The translations under genes and the position numbers were made by a program. Shown here piece by piece: positions 43,501 through 53,725 of a stretch of DNA of 64,000 bases (the stretch's first letter is position 1; each line of letters starts with the position of its first letter). This stretch comes from Gibbula magus. Taxonomy: Eukaryota > Mollusca > Gastropoda > Trochida > Trochidae. The notes beneath the pieces were generated by a model that searched no databases, was not told the DNA's origin, and worked only from the letters and a program-made list of their open reading frames with translations. The stretch covers positions 37,147,187 to 37,211,186 of the forward strand of contig OW388305.1 of the NCBI GenBank assembly GCA_936450465.1. Direction: 5' to 3'.

Positions 43501-44971
43501 TACTCTATCTGTCTTAGTTCGGACTCAAGATTCGTTCTTACAGAGACACGCACAACCAATTTGGCCAAAAAGCACGAGAAATATATTAAGTCAAAGATCT
43601 CCACTAATTATACACCTCGACAGCGAGCCTCATGTGTTTCTTCAAACTGCATATTTCAGCACCAAACTTGGCTGAGATGTTTATTACATTGTGTTCTACC
43701 GACTGGTCATTTCAAATGTACTCTATCTGTCTTAGTTCGGACTCAAGATTCGTTCTTACAGAGACAAGCACAGCCAATTTGGCCAAAAATCACGAGAAAT
43801 ATTCTAAATCAAAGATCTCCACTAATTAAACACCTCGACAGCGAGCCTCATGTGTTTCTTCAAACAGCATATTTCAGCACCAAACTTGGCTGAGATGTTT
43901 ATTACATTGTGTTCTACCGACTGGTCATTTCAAATGTACTCTATCTGTCTTAGTTCGGACTCAAGATTCGTTCTTACAGAGACACGCACAGCCAATTTGG
44001 CCAAAAATCACGAGAAATATTCTAAATCAAAGATCTTCACTAATTATACACCTCGACAGCGAGCCTCATGTGTTTCTTCAAACTGCATATTTCAGCACCA
44101 AACTTGGCTGAGATGTTTATTACATTGTGTTCTACCGACTGGTCATTTCAAATGTACTCTATCTGTCTTAGTTCGGACTCAAGATTCGTTCTTACAGAGA
44201 CACGCACAGCCAATTTGGCCAAAAATCACGAGAAATATTCTAAATCAAAGATCTCCACTAATTAAACACCTCGACAGCGAGCCTCATGTGTTTCTTCAAA
44301 CAGCATATTTCAGCACCAAACTTGGCTGAGATGTTTATTACATTGTGTTCTACCGACTGGTCATTTCAAATGTACTCTATCTGTCTTAGTTCGGACTCAA
44401 GATTCGTTCTTACAGAGACACGCACAACCAATTTGGCCAAAAAGCACGAGAAATATTCTAAGTCAAAGATCTCAACTAATTATACACCTCGATAGCGAGC
44501 CTCATATTTTTCTTCAAACTGCATATTTCAGCACCAAACTTGGCTGAGATGTTTATTACATTGTGTTCTACCGACTGGTCATTTCAAATGTACTCTATCT
44601 GTCTTAGTTCGGACTCAAGATTCGTTCTTACAGAGACACGCACAACCAATTTGGCCAAAAAGCACGAGAAATATTCTAAGTCAAAGATCTCCACTAATTA
44701 TACACCTCGACAGCGAGCCTCATATCTTTCTTAAAACTGCATATTTCAGCACCAAACTTGGCTGAGGTGTTTATTACATTGTGTTCTACCGACTGGTCTT
44801 TCAAATGTACTCTATCTGTCTTAGTTCGGACTCAAGATTCGTTCTTACAGAGACACGCACAGCCAATTTGGCCAAAAATCACGAGAAATATTCTAAATCA
44901 AAGATCTCCACTAATTAAACACCTCGACAGCGAGCCTCATGTGTTTCTTCAAACTGCATAATTCAGCACCA

Positions 44972-45156
44972 TTTCTGTTAATATTGTGGAAATAAATAGT
45001 TTTCATCCTAAACGAACCACATTTTTAATTGTTGAATTAAAAAAACATAAGGATAAGTATAACAGAACAGTTTACACTTAAGGTCGTGTAGAGTTACCTG
45101 CCCTTACTTCGAGTAACTCAAATCTGAATGATGATAAAATCAACTGTGACATCGGC
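44972..45156. other. Satellite/foldback junction, no gene seen
   Basis: The last monomer runs as far as CAGCACCA at 44971 and then stops matching. The following 185 bases are AT-rich, have stops in all frames, and resemble neither the satellite nor the LINE coding sequence found to the right of the foldback element. Confidence 0.6.
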
Positions 45157-45800
45157 AGTGAGAGACGTTTTTTGCCGATAATTCGTTTCAAAGTCAAAAT
45201 ATTTTTTTGACAGCGTCCGGTTTCGATGAGAAGGGTACTTATACGATTTTAGTTAGAAATTTTGGATTTTTTGGACTTTTTTTCGATTTTTAATCGCTCA
45301 TTTTAGGTCTGCATGTTGGTCATTTTCCTTCGTGAATTTTCCACTTGCCGTGACAAGATCCGGTGGAAATAGGTCATTTTCAAAGGCATTTCAAACAGTA
45401 ACAGTAAGTATATTTTTGCATGTGATTGTGTAAATTGGCAGATAAAAAGCCTTTATTGGAGAAAAATTACTAACTTTGTGTTTGTAGATGTATTTACAGG
45501 TTTACTTTGGCAGTATTTACATGCCGATTTCATGGGTCAACAGTGAAACTACACTGTTATGGTTGCAACCAAGTGAGGTTGTTTTAATGTTTTTGTTGAT
45601 ATTCTCTAAAATTACACAAATATATATATATATTTAGATATGTAATAACATAATTATATATGAAAGAAGATTCTACATAATTTGTTTTTTTTAAAGAAAT
45701 ATTATGTTGTGATGTTTTAAATACTGTTTTATATGTATATGAATTTAAAAATCAAATATCCCAAGTAACTTATTTTGTCCTACATATATAATTTATAAAA
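45157..45800 (+). repeat. Left inverted arm of foldback-like element
   Basis: This arm is inverted relative to 47840-48601. An internal, more diverged direct duplication is also visible: the text around 45575-45695 (TGTTTTTGTTGAT, then TAATATAAC/AAGATTCTA-like motifs) recurs around 45840-45940. Confidence 0.8.
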
Positions 45801-48001
45801 CCAAATAATCTGATGACCTGCAAACAGATGAGGTATTTGTGCATGTTTTTGTTGATTCTCTAAAAGTACATGTTTATATATTTATAATATATATAATATG
45901 ATTATATGTAAGAAGATTCTATAGAGTTTGTGATTTTTTTAATGGTGTTAAATTTGTTTCGTATCATTGGAATAGTATGTTTGAATAAACTCTTGCATCT
46001 TTGTTCGAATAATAAATGTGAATATATGATTAAAGTGTGTTTGAGAGATTTATCCCTGTTTTTTTACAATATATCATACTATCGATTATATATATATTTA
46101 TGTATATTGTTGTATTTTGATAAATCTGTGACATTTTATCAGAATGTCAGTGAATGAACTGATTAGTTCCTTATAAATTCAAAATGTACAAATATATATA
46201 ACACTATTTTTGTCTAGTATAAAGAGTACAAAAATAAATAATTTTTCATTGTCAACAGACATATAATATTTTTTGCCTTCATAATTAGATATAATAAGAT
46301 AACTATAAATTGCATTACATGTTTCATATCGAACTGATATTTCCAAAATATCAAGAAAATTCTGTATCATCACACCTGTAATGCATAAAATTCAAATATT
46401 ATAGGTTGTTTGCAGGAGGTGCATACATGTAGGTGTTCATTTGAAAATATGTAATTCATGTTGTAATTTATCTGTAATTTATACTCAATTATATAGAAAA
46501 AGTATAATACCTACCTGTAACTATAACACAAATAATTTCTTGATAATATGATGACTGTTCATCATAACACAATTTATAGATTCAACTTTTAAACTGTTTG
46601 GTCTCTTTACACATACATATGCAAAAGTGATGTTAGTTAGTGTCCTAAGACTCATTATGATTTATAACATGAAATGTGTGAATGATAAGAGCTCAAAGAG
46701 TTCAAGTCCAAAGGCAACCAGTGAGCTACTAGAGGGTAAGTCTGGGTTGGTATAGACCAAACTTCTAAGACTTTATACGAAGTAAACATTTCTAACACAT
46801 AAGAATATATTATCTTAGAAGTTTACTAGTTTAGTGAACACCACTAGCTGGTTCCAGCTCCTGGCAGTGTTGATCATCATGTGACAGATCTTCAATATCT
46901 CCAGCAGTTTGTCAGGTAAAAATCTTCATACAACATATCTTTCTTGCATCGCTTTGAGGGTGACACTGCATGGTCACTAGTATATATCTTCTTTTCGATG
47001 AACTTCAGTGACCAGTCAGAATATTTACTGAAGAGAAGGGCTGGTTTCATGTATTATTTCAGGAAATGATACTACCTGAGAAATCCTTTAGATTGTAAAT
47101 ATTATAGTAAATCAAACACTAATATTTATTAGGATGTCATTAAAAACAACAGATAATACAGACAGTGATTTTTACAATAGTGTAAATACAACTTTGACAT
47201 TTTATATTGTGAAATGCATAAAAGAGGGTTTCATGACTTCCATGAGGGAGGAATGTCAGACTTAGTTTTAGGACCCATCCAAACATGTTCTTACATGAAG
47301 TAACTATCTCAATAAGTTCTCGATATTAAACTAAAATCGAATAAAGTTGATAGCTCTTTTCTCTTCCACCACTGAAAGATGAACAAACAATTGCATATGA
47401 AGAATAATGTTCACATAAGTGGTGACATGAGCAGTGCATTTGTTAATACAAAAAGTATACAATATTATTTATGAAACTCTTGAATACACAAACTTTCATT
47501 ACCAATTCAGTATTTGTTTTACCCATTTTAAAATAAAACTGCTTTCAACTTCTTTTCAATAACAGCATGTTTATCCCCTTTATCTTCACAAATGAGTGTG
47601 CACTTCATACAACCTCAGAAAAGAAAAATAATATCCCACTTTGAACAAACATTAGAATACATTTTCTATCCATCTTTCTACATTTTGTCAAAACATGAAA
47701 ATAAATGAAAAGAACTTACCTGTTTGCAACCACAAACAATGCAATTTCATTAAATCATCATGTGATCTCTGCCACAATAAGCCTGTAAATGTATCTTCAA
47801 ACACAATACATTTTAAATATTAATCATACTCAATAAATCATCAGATTATTTGTTTTTATAAATTATATATGTAGGACAAAATAAGTTACTTGGGATATTT
47901 GATTTTTAAATTCATATACATATAAAACAGTTTACACATTTAACACATTCATCAACAACATACTATTTCTTTGACATTGAGTTGGTCTGGTATACAGTCA
48001 A

Positions 48002-48198
<197 letters not shown>

Positions 48199-48601
48199 GT
48201 GTGTAATTTTAGAGAATATCAACAAAAACATTAAAAAAACTCACTTGTTTGCAACCATAACAGTGTAGTTTCACTGTTGACCCATGGAATCGGCATGTAA
48301 ATACTGCCAAAGTATACCTGTAAATACATCTACAAACACAAAGTTAGTCATTTTTCTCCAACAAAGACGTTTTTATCTGCCAATTTATACAATCACATGC
48401 AAAAATATACTTACTGTTACTCGTTCACGTAGGAAAATGACCAACATGCAGACCTAAAAAAAAAATCGAAAAAAGGTCCAAAAAATCCAAAATTACTAAC
48501 TAAATTAAAAATCGTATAAGTACCCTTTTCATCGAAACCGGACGCTGTCAAAAAAATATTTTGACTTTAAAACGAATTATCGGCAAAAAAGGTCTCTCAC
48601 T

Positions 48602-48912
48602 CTCTAAATCAGTGTTTGTAAACGTCAGTAAAGAATACAGTAAATATTTAAAGTCATCTTTTTCTAATTTTAAAAGAGATTGTGCAGATAAACTACGCAG
48701 CACTAAAAACGCTGACTCTAAATCATTTTGGAATATTTTGAAATCTTTTGATCTTAAAAAAGAGTCACAATCTCAAATTTGCATTAATTCATTTTATATT
48801 TTCTTTAAGAATATAAATGCTGCTGAAGGTATTGATAATGATGGTGTTGTCAATGATATAAATAATTATGATCGTTTTGTAAATGTTGATAATGTTGATA
48901 ATGTTGATAATG
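48602..48912 (+). pseudogene. LINE A fragment: endonuclease-RT linker region
   Basis: The open frame reads KSVFVNVSKEYSKYLKSSF, then RSTKNADSKSFWNILKSF, a layout typical of the segment between endonuclease and reverse transcriptase in CR1/Jockey-like LINEs. It ends in an Asn-Val-Asp repeat encoded by GATAATGTT units. The 5' part is missing because the foldback element abuts it at 48601. The reading continues at 51012 after the inserted LINE B, with the same Asn-Val-Asp repeat at the join. It is a dead fragment; clade assignment is uncertain. Confidence 0.75.
48888..48912 (+). repeat. Target-site duplication of LINE B, left copy
   Basis: This 25-base stretch of GATAATGTT-type units is identical to 50987-51011. 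Because it is itself a short tandem repeat, the true duplication may be shorter than 25 bp. Confidence 0.8.
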
Positions 48913-49173
48913 GTTTAAACATATTTATTTCACAAAGAAGTGGATTGGTAAACAAGCTGCAATAGCTTATATGAATACCGCTCCAGAATACAAAAAGTGA
49001 CGAAAAGCATATATCATGGTGAATTTACAATACATAATATTTTCACAAAAGCCAACAACAATACAAGTTAAAATGAATTCATAATACTTAATCAGATTAC
49101 AATATTTGTTAAGAAAACTTTGAGCAGATTCCATCAATATTCATCAGTTAATACCAGATATAGTCTTAGTAAG

Positions 49174-49494
49174 CTAGTTTTTAAATCTGCCTGTTAAATT
49201 TATAAAAGAGTGTATTGAAATTAAAAGTTCTTTATTTACAGTAGAGGAACAATTTGGATTTCCAAATAAAACCGATTTCAAATCAAATCCTTTGTTGTAG
49301 AAAAACATATTTTCCCTTATATCGCTGTAAAGTGGACATGAAAAGAAATAATGAATTGAATTTTCATAATTATAACCACAAGAACAAACTGGTGTTTGAG
49401 AAATAAATCTTTCATATTTGTGTGCGTTAAGGTCACTACATTCAAGTCTGAGCCGAGAATGAATTATTTGGCATAGTCTGTCTCCATAGTTCAA
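49174..49494 (-). pseudogene. LINE B C-terminal region with CxC...H...C motif
   Basis: The frame includes CQIIHSRLRLECSDLN, PVCSCGYNYENSIHYFFSC and PLYSDIRENM. A C-x-C-G...E...H-x3-S-C pattern followed by P-x-Y is the usual zinc-knuckle-like tail of CR1/Jockey-group LINE proteins. The neighbouring upstream part (about 49500-49680 on the minus strand) reads VPPKLSDVVRYNLRDDS and SFLPDSVKLWNSL in another frame, so the C-terminal domain is complete but frameshifted. The tail is thought to bind nucleic acid; it is non-functional here. Confidence 0.75.
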
Positions 49495-49676
49495 GTCAAA
49501 ATGACTTTACGTGTCAGAATCTTGGAGACTAGCAACTTAATAGAGACGGTGATTCTCTGTGTTCGTTGATAAAGAGTTCCATAATTTAACGCTATCGGGA
49601 AGGAAGGATCTCGCATAATTTGCAGTTTTACAATTTATGGTTTGGAGTTTGGAATCATCACGAAGGTTATAACGAA

Positions 49677-50063
49677 CTACATCTGACAACTTTGGAGGTA
49701 CGAGATTACCATTTTATAAAACATATGTACGTATCTTCTTTGACACAATGGTTTGCAATTGGTTTCTTTGTATATCTTATGGTGGCTGGTTCCGCGTACG
49801 GCGCCACAAACGGTTCTCAAAGCATCAAGATTGAGTTTTTCAAGCATATCAGCTTGCTGCTTTGAACAGTTATCCCATACATGTATATGGCTGCAATAAT
49901 CGAAAACAGGAAGAATGAATTGTTTATACATAGATTCTAGCGTTTTCCGGTTTAACCGATATTTCATGCTTCTAAGACAATTCACCATTGGTGCAACCTT
50001 ATTGGTGATGTCGTTTATTTGATCATTCCAAGAGCAGTCATGCTGTAAAATAAGACCACACAC
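49677..50063 (-). pseudogene. LINE B post-RT (thumb/connection) region
   Basis: The frame starts at GLILQHDCSWNDQINDI, which in this LINE group follows the reverse transcriptase palm. It continues with NRKTLESMYKQFILPVFDY and LEKLNLDALRTVCG, the conserved helix-rich segment after the polymerase. What precedes it is not the expected YADD-containing palm, so the junction near 50052-50066 marks an internal deletion. The opposite strand at 49620-49865 also has an open frame, but it is only the antisense of this region. Confidence 0.8.
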
Positions 50064-50066
50064 TGT

Positions 50067-50723
50067 TCTCTATTCTCAAGATAACTCTCAAACCATTTCA
50101 ATAAATTCCCGTTTATACCATATTCAATTCAATTTGTGTATGATACCCTTATGCCAATCTCTGTCGAATGCTTTGCTTACATCGCAAAACACAGCTTTAA
50201 TTTATTTACCTTTATCTACTGCTCCGGCTATAAAATCATATAAATACGTCAGTTGATTAACAGTAGAGTCTCCCGGTGTGAAACCTGATTGAAGATTAGA
50301 AAGTATGTCATTATCTCTAAAATAGTTGAAGACATGTTTAAAAACACACTTTTCAAATACCTTCGCTAGACAACTTGTAAGCGCAACTGGTCTGTAGTTG
50401 GAGCAATCATTAATGCTCCCTTTCTTATGGATAGGCACTACAGAGGCTTCTTTCCAAACTCGCGGAAATGTATGTTCGGCAAGCGATAGGTTAAATACTT
50501 CGGAGAGAGGGTTGACTAGAAGTTAAGCATTCGTTTTAAGGAATTTATTGCTGATTCCGTCCGGGCCTGTCGCTTTTGTTGTGTCTACGGAAGACACAAT
50601 ATCATGAACTTCATTGGTATTTAGATACAAGTCGCATAGCGGATTATCAATGTCAGAAATACTTTCTTCAATATGTTTGTCCGGATAGGTGACTTTAGTT
50701 TGATCTGTAAAGTATTCATTCAT
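50067..50723 (-). pseudogene. LINE B reverse transcriptase fingers and motif A, broken
   Basis: The reading includes the pre-RT motif TTKATGPDGISNKFLKTNA, then VVPIHKKGSINDCSNYRPVA and LQSGFTPGDSTVNQLTYLYD, then motif A as KAVFCDVSKAFD. In-frame TAA codons occur at 50525-50523 and 50204-50202, and a third stop plus a frameshift follow shortly after motif A, where YGINGNLLKWFESYLENRE continues in another frame. Motifs B (G.PQG.) and C (YADD-like) are absent. The family enzyme copies LINE RNA into DNA at a nicked target; this copy cannot. Confidence 0.82.
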
Positions 50724-50986
50724 AATGTTTGCAATTGCCGCACTATCGTCATATAATTTATCATCATAAAGAACCGGGGGGAATGACCTTAATGACTTTT
50801 TATTTTTATTAAAGTTTTTAATAAGGCGCCACCAGATTTTTGTTCCATGTTGTTCATTAATTAATTTGTCAATTTTATCTGTGTATAATTGTTTTGCAAC
50901 TCTTACTGATATGACTTTATTTCTGCATAGTCTGAATTTGGCCCAATCGGAAGGTGAATTACGCCGTTTAGCAATCTTATGTAAGC

Positions 50987-51011
50987 GATAATGTTGATAA
51001 TGTTGATAATG
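50987..51011 (+). repeat. Target-site duplication of LINE B, right copy
   Basis: This is identical to 48888-48912. After it, LINE A coding sequence resumes in the frame that encodes the Asn-Val-Asp repeat. Confidence 0.8.
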
Positions 51012-51370
51012 ATGTACATACTCAAGATTCTGATGATTATTTTAATGACGTTTGTAGTGCAAATAGTTATTTACTGTATGCTCCTTTTACGGATAAGGAA
51101 ATACTTGAATCTGTCCATCAACTACAAAATAACAAGGCTTGTGGTTTAGATATGTTGAACAATGAATATATTAAGTGTTCGATAAATGTATTGCTTCCTG
51201 TTTACGTAAGCTTATTTAACGTCATTTTAGAGTATGGTGTAATGCCCGAATCGTGGCTTACTGGTATGATCAGGCCAATTTATAAGAATAAAGGGGACAA
51301 AGCTGACCCCAGTAATTACAGGGGAATATCTATTTCAAGCTGCTTAGGCAAGCTCTTCACTTCGGTATTA
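51012..51370 (+). pseudogene. LINE A fragment: reverse transcriptase N-terminal part
   Basis: This continues the reading interrupted at 48912: DVHTQDSDDYFNDVCSANSY, then FTDKEILESVHQLQNNKACG, then WLTGMIRPIYKNKGDKADPS and NYRGISISSCLGKLFTSVL. The I.PIYKNKGD....NYRGIS block is RT motif 2 of the CR1/Jockey group. The similarity stops abruptly at about 51370, before the catalytic motifs, where a different LINE begins. It is a remnant with no catalytic capacity. Confidence 0.8.
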
Positions 51371-52605
51371 AGTATTTCAATTCAGATTTTAGAAAAGATG
51401 TTTTAAATGGACTCAATTACGATATTTTAGCAATATGTGAGACTTTTTTAACTGATAATAATGTTTTGGAATCGGACAATTTTACATGGTTTGGAAGAAA
51501 CCGTTCTACTCGTCACTCATCTGCCCGCCGTGGATCGGGTGGAGTTTGCATGTTTATAAACAATGACTTTTTAGATTTATTTCATGTGACTATTTTAGAT
51601 GAATCTGTTGATGATATACTCTGGCTAAAATTTAATTCTAAATCATCTTCATTTACATTCTGTGTTTGTGTGTGTTACTTACCCCCTGCTGGGTCAACTC
51701 GACCTTGTGACGCGGAGGAATTTTTCTGCACTGTACACGCTCATGTATGTCAAATTCAAAATTTGGGTCGCCTGTATATATGTGGTGATTTTAATGCTCG
51801 CTGTGGTAGCAACCCTGATCTTATTGCAGGCGTAGATCACGTCACCCCTCGCACTGTGCTTGATGAGACTGAGAATGGTCATGGTGATTTGTTTATAGAC
51901 TTTCTTACTAACAGTAATATGTGTATGTTGATTGGTAGAGTTGGAAGCCAAGATTTTACACATGTTTCTTACAGGGGGAAGTCTATAGTCGACTATGATG
52001 TGGTTCTATTTGAACAGTTAAACCAGTGTGAATATTTTCAGGTCCATCGCATATCTCAGCTAACTAAAGATCTAGATATCCAGGCGTGTGATAAGAGCCC
52101 AGACCACAGCGTGATAGAGTGGACGATCTACACAGACACACAGGTGAATCAGTCTGCAGGTGGACACAGGGAACAAGGCAAGCAGGAAATACGCTTTGAC
52201 ACATCTACTATCCCTAATGACTTTTTTAATGATGAAACTTCCTACACTAAAACTCAAGTTAGCCTCGAGAAAATAGAACGGGCTATGAATGAGGATGATG
52301 TTAATCTCGCTTACCATATTTTTACTGACCTGGTCAACTCTGAAATGTCTGATAAACTCCCATGTAAAGTGGTATATGTTGGACCATATGGTTGTAAGAG
52401 TGGAAGAAGTAGAAAGAAGCCGTTCAGGAATGATCACTTACAGGAACTCTACCGGGATGTTTGCATGAAAGAGAAATTGTGGCTAAAGTGTAAAGAAAGT
52501 AAGCAGTTAAAATCAAAGAGGAAGGGGGATTTCTGTCATGCTCGACGATTGTTTGATAAGTGTTTGAAGAAGGCTAAACGTGTTTACCAGCAGAAAAAAA
52601 GATGA
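51371..52605 (+). pseudogene. LINE C apurinic-like endonuclease (EEP) domain
   Basis: The open frame extends from about 51376 and encodes the exonuclease-endonuclease-phosphatase fold that nicks target DNA for LINE integration. Recognisable catalytic motifs are ICETFL (Glu, about 51435-51449), GDFNAR (51784-51801) and SPDHS (52096-52110), with a typical RRGSGGVCMFIN block between the first two. The N-terminal strand before RKDVLNGLNYDILAICE is missing, so the element is 5'-truncated or was cut at the join with LINE A. The frame ends at 52605 after an A-rich stretch (CAGCAGAAAAAAAGATG). Coding sense continues from 52580 in another frame, so a slippage-type frameshift is likely. Confidence 0.85.
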
Positions 52606-52639
52606 ACTTTCACAGCTGCTTAATGAAGGAAGTAGATCT

Positions 52640-52672
<33 letters not shown>

Positions 52673-52957
52673 CTAGGTAAAATTGGAACTGGTAATGAAA
52701 GGAAAAGTTGTATTCCTCTTGGAGTTTTGAATGAAGATGGATCAGTCAGTTCTGACACACCATCAGTAATACAGAGAAGGGAGGACGATTACAGATCATT
52801 GTACAACCCTTCAAGTGACTCAAGTAACTTTGATGACGAACATCTAAACAGTGTGAAACAGAAATTGAGTGATCTACACTGTGAACCACGGACTATCTCT
52901 ATACTGAACGACCCAATCAGCAAAGAAGTTGTGAATGCTATTAATCGGGCAAAGGTT
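52580..52957 (+). pseudogene. LINE C linker between endonuclease and RT, frameshifted
   Basis: The frame reads KKDELSQLLNEGSRS, a glycine run created by poly-G, then KIGTGNERKSCIPLGVLNED, IQRREDDYRSLYNPSSDS and TISILNDPISKEVVNAINRA. This matches the usual linker that leads to the RT signature of a Lys-Ala-x-Gly-Leu-Asp type. A second frameshift lies at about 52950-52960 (GGGCAAAGGTTTGAAAGG): the linker ends in a stop while RT sense begins in another frame at 52957. Confidence 0.75.
52640..52671 (+). repeat. (G)32 homopolymer inside LINE C
   Basis: There are 32 consecutive G bases between AGTAGATCT and TCTAGGTAA. It interrupts the linker of the LINE protein where no glycine run is expected. 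It could be a real expansion, able to form G-quadruplexes, or a sequencing or assembly artefact. Confidence 0.9.
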
Positions 52958-53725
52958 TGAAAGGATTGGATAACATTCCGAGTGTTGTGTTGAAAAATGA
53001 TGTTTGTGTTGACTTAATGTGTAGACTCGTTTCTTACAGCTTTAATACAGGCCATGTACCGAGCATTTGGAACCAAGGTAAAATTAAGCCTATACCCAAG
53101 CAGTGTAAAGACTCTGATTCACGTGACCCTCTCAGCTACAGACCATTGACTATTTTATCCATTCCCTCAAAGATCTACGCTGACGTCATCAATCAACGCC
53201 TGTGTAAATACCTTGAGTCCCGGGACATATTGGTCGACGAACAGAACGGTTTTAGAAGAGGACGATCCTGCCTGGACCATATATATAGTCTTTATAGTAT
53301 TGTAAATAATAGAAAAAACAGCAAAACATCTACTTATTCATGTTTTATCGATTTTAAGAAGGCATTTGACTCCGTAAACAGAGACTTGTTGTGGTTCAAA
53401 CTCATGGAGTATGGTATATCAGGCAATATCCTACAGGCTATCAGATCACTGTATGACAATGTATTATGCTCTGTACAAGTTAACAATCTTGAAACGGGTA
53501 TCTTCCCTGTGGAATCTGGTGTGAAGCAAGGATGTGTTTTATCCCCAACGTTGTTCGCCATTTACATTAACGACCTGGCAAAAGAATTGAAAGAGAGCAA
53601 CTGTGGTATAGAGATCGACAATTTTAACGTTTCGGTTTTATTATATGCAGACGACATTGTTTTACTCAGCCCTGAACCGGAAAGCCTGCAAGTCTACAAC
53701 CTTACCATGTCCAAGCTAGAATGGT
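52957..53725 (+). pseudogene. LINE C reverse transcriptase, 3'-truncated
   Basis: The frame has all central RT motifs in order: KGLDNIPSVVLKN, IKPIPKQ...SYRPLTILSI (motif 2), EQNGFRRGRSCLDHIYSLYS, motif A as CFIDFKKAFDSVN (about 53341-53379), motif B as GVKQGCVLSPTLFAIYINDL (about 53518-53577) and motif C YADD at 53644-53655. It therefore retains the catalytic aspartates, unlike LINE B. Similarity ends at MSKLEW (about 53725), and a stop follows at 53784 after unrelated residues. The thumb, C-terminal domain and 3' end are missing. The family differs from LINE A and LINE B, judging from the RT text. Confidence 0.87.

Larger units (their letters stand above)
1..44971. repeat. 217/218-bp satellite DNA array
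   Basis: The block is a head-to-tail array of one AT-rich monomer; for example the phrase GACTCAAGATTCG recurs at 1, 219 and 436. Monomers are 218 bp when they contain GGTCATTTC and 217 bp when they contain GGTCTTTC, so one A indel defines two length classes. Length divided by period gives about 207 copies. Monomers differ at a limited set of diagnostic positions, mainly the stretch after GCGAGCCTCAT and the AACTTGG/AACTTTG/AACGTGG site. Almost every monomer has a BglII site (AGATCT) and the palindrome TTTGGCCAAA or a one-base variant. No transposon interrupts the array. It is cut by the window start, so its true length is unknown. Such arrays are typical of centromeric, pericentromeric or subtelomeric heterochromatin; which applies here cannot be told from the sequence. 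Confidence 0.98.
48913..50986 (-). mobile_element. LINE B, 5'-truncated CR1/Jockey-like retrotransposon
   Basis: Read on the minus strand from 50986, it opens inside the linker (RLHKIAKRRNSPSDWAKFRL) and continues through the RT fingers, part of the RT palm, the post-RT region and a 3' end at 48913 ending in GTGAAATAAATATG-like sequence without a long poly(A). It is flanked by 25-bp direct repeats and interrupts LINE A in opposite orientation, which is the signature of target-primed reverse transcription with 5' truncation. No endonuclease is left. In-frame stops, frameshifts and an internal deletion show that it is inactive. Confidence 0.85.

Noticed and set aside
147..44961. Well over a hundred overlapping plus-strand open frames of 64-159 codons, for example those starting MAEVFITLCSTDWSF or MCFFKQHISAPNF.
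   Set aside because: They are the same satellite text read in shifted frames. Monomers of 217 and 218 bp are not multiples of three, frames hop between copies, and variants do not favour synonymous sites. They are not genes.
1..44971. CRISPR array.
   Set aside because: There are no unique spacers between short repeats; the whole 217-bp unit repeats. The sequence is also eukaryotic.
1..44971. CENP-B box in the monomer (ATTCGTTCTTACAGAGA).
   Set aside because: Only the TTCG part and a few of the remaining required positions fit the consensus, so the match is too weak to claim.
1..44971. Hammerhead ribozyme in the satellite (CTGAGATG and CGAGAAAT look superficially similar to the core).
   Set aside because: The core CUGANGA is not present on either strand, and no stem arrangement fits.
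45930..46373. Small open frames at 45930-46157 (+) and 46179-46373 (-).
   Set aside because: They are AT-rich, low-complexity and lie inside the foldback element interior, with no recognisable domain.
49620..49865. Plus-strand open frame of 81 codons.
   Set aside because: It is antisense to the LINE B post-RT region on the minus strand, which has clear family similarity.
51694..52758. Minus-strand open frames opposite LINE C, including a proline run.
   Set aside because: They are shadows of the plus-strand endonuclease and linker; the proline run is the complement of poly-G.
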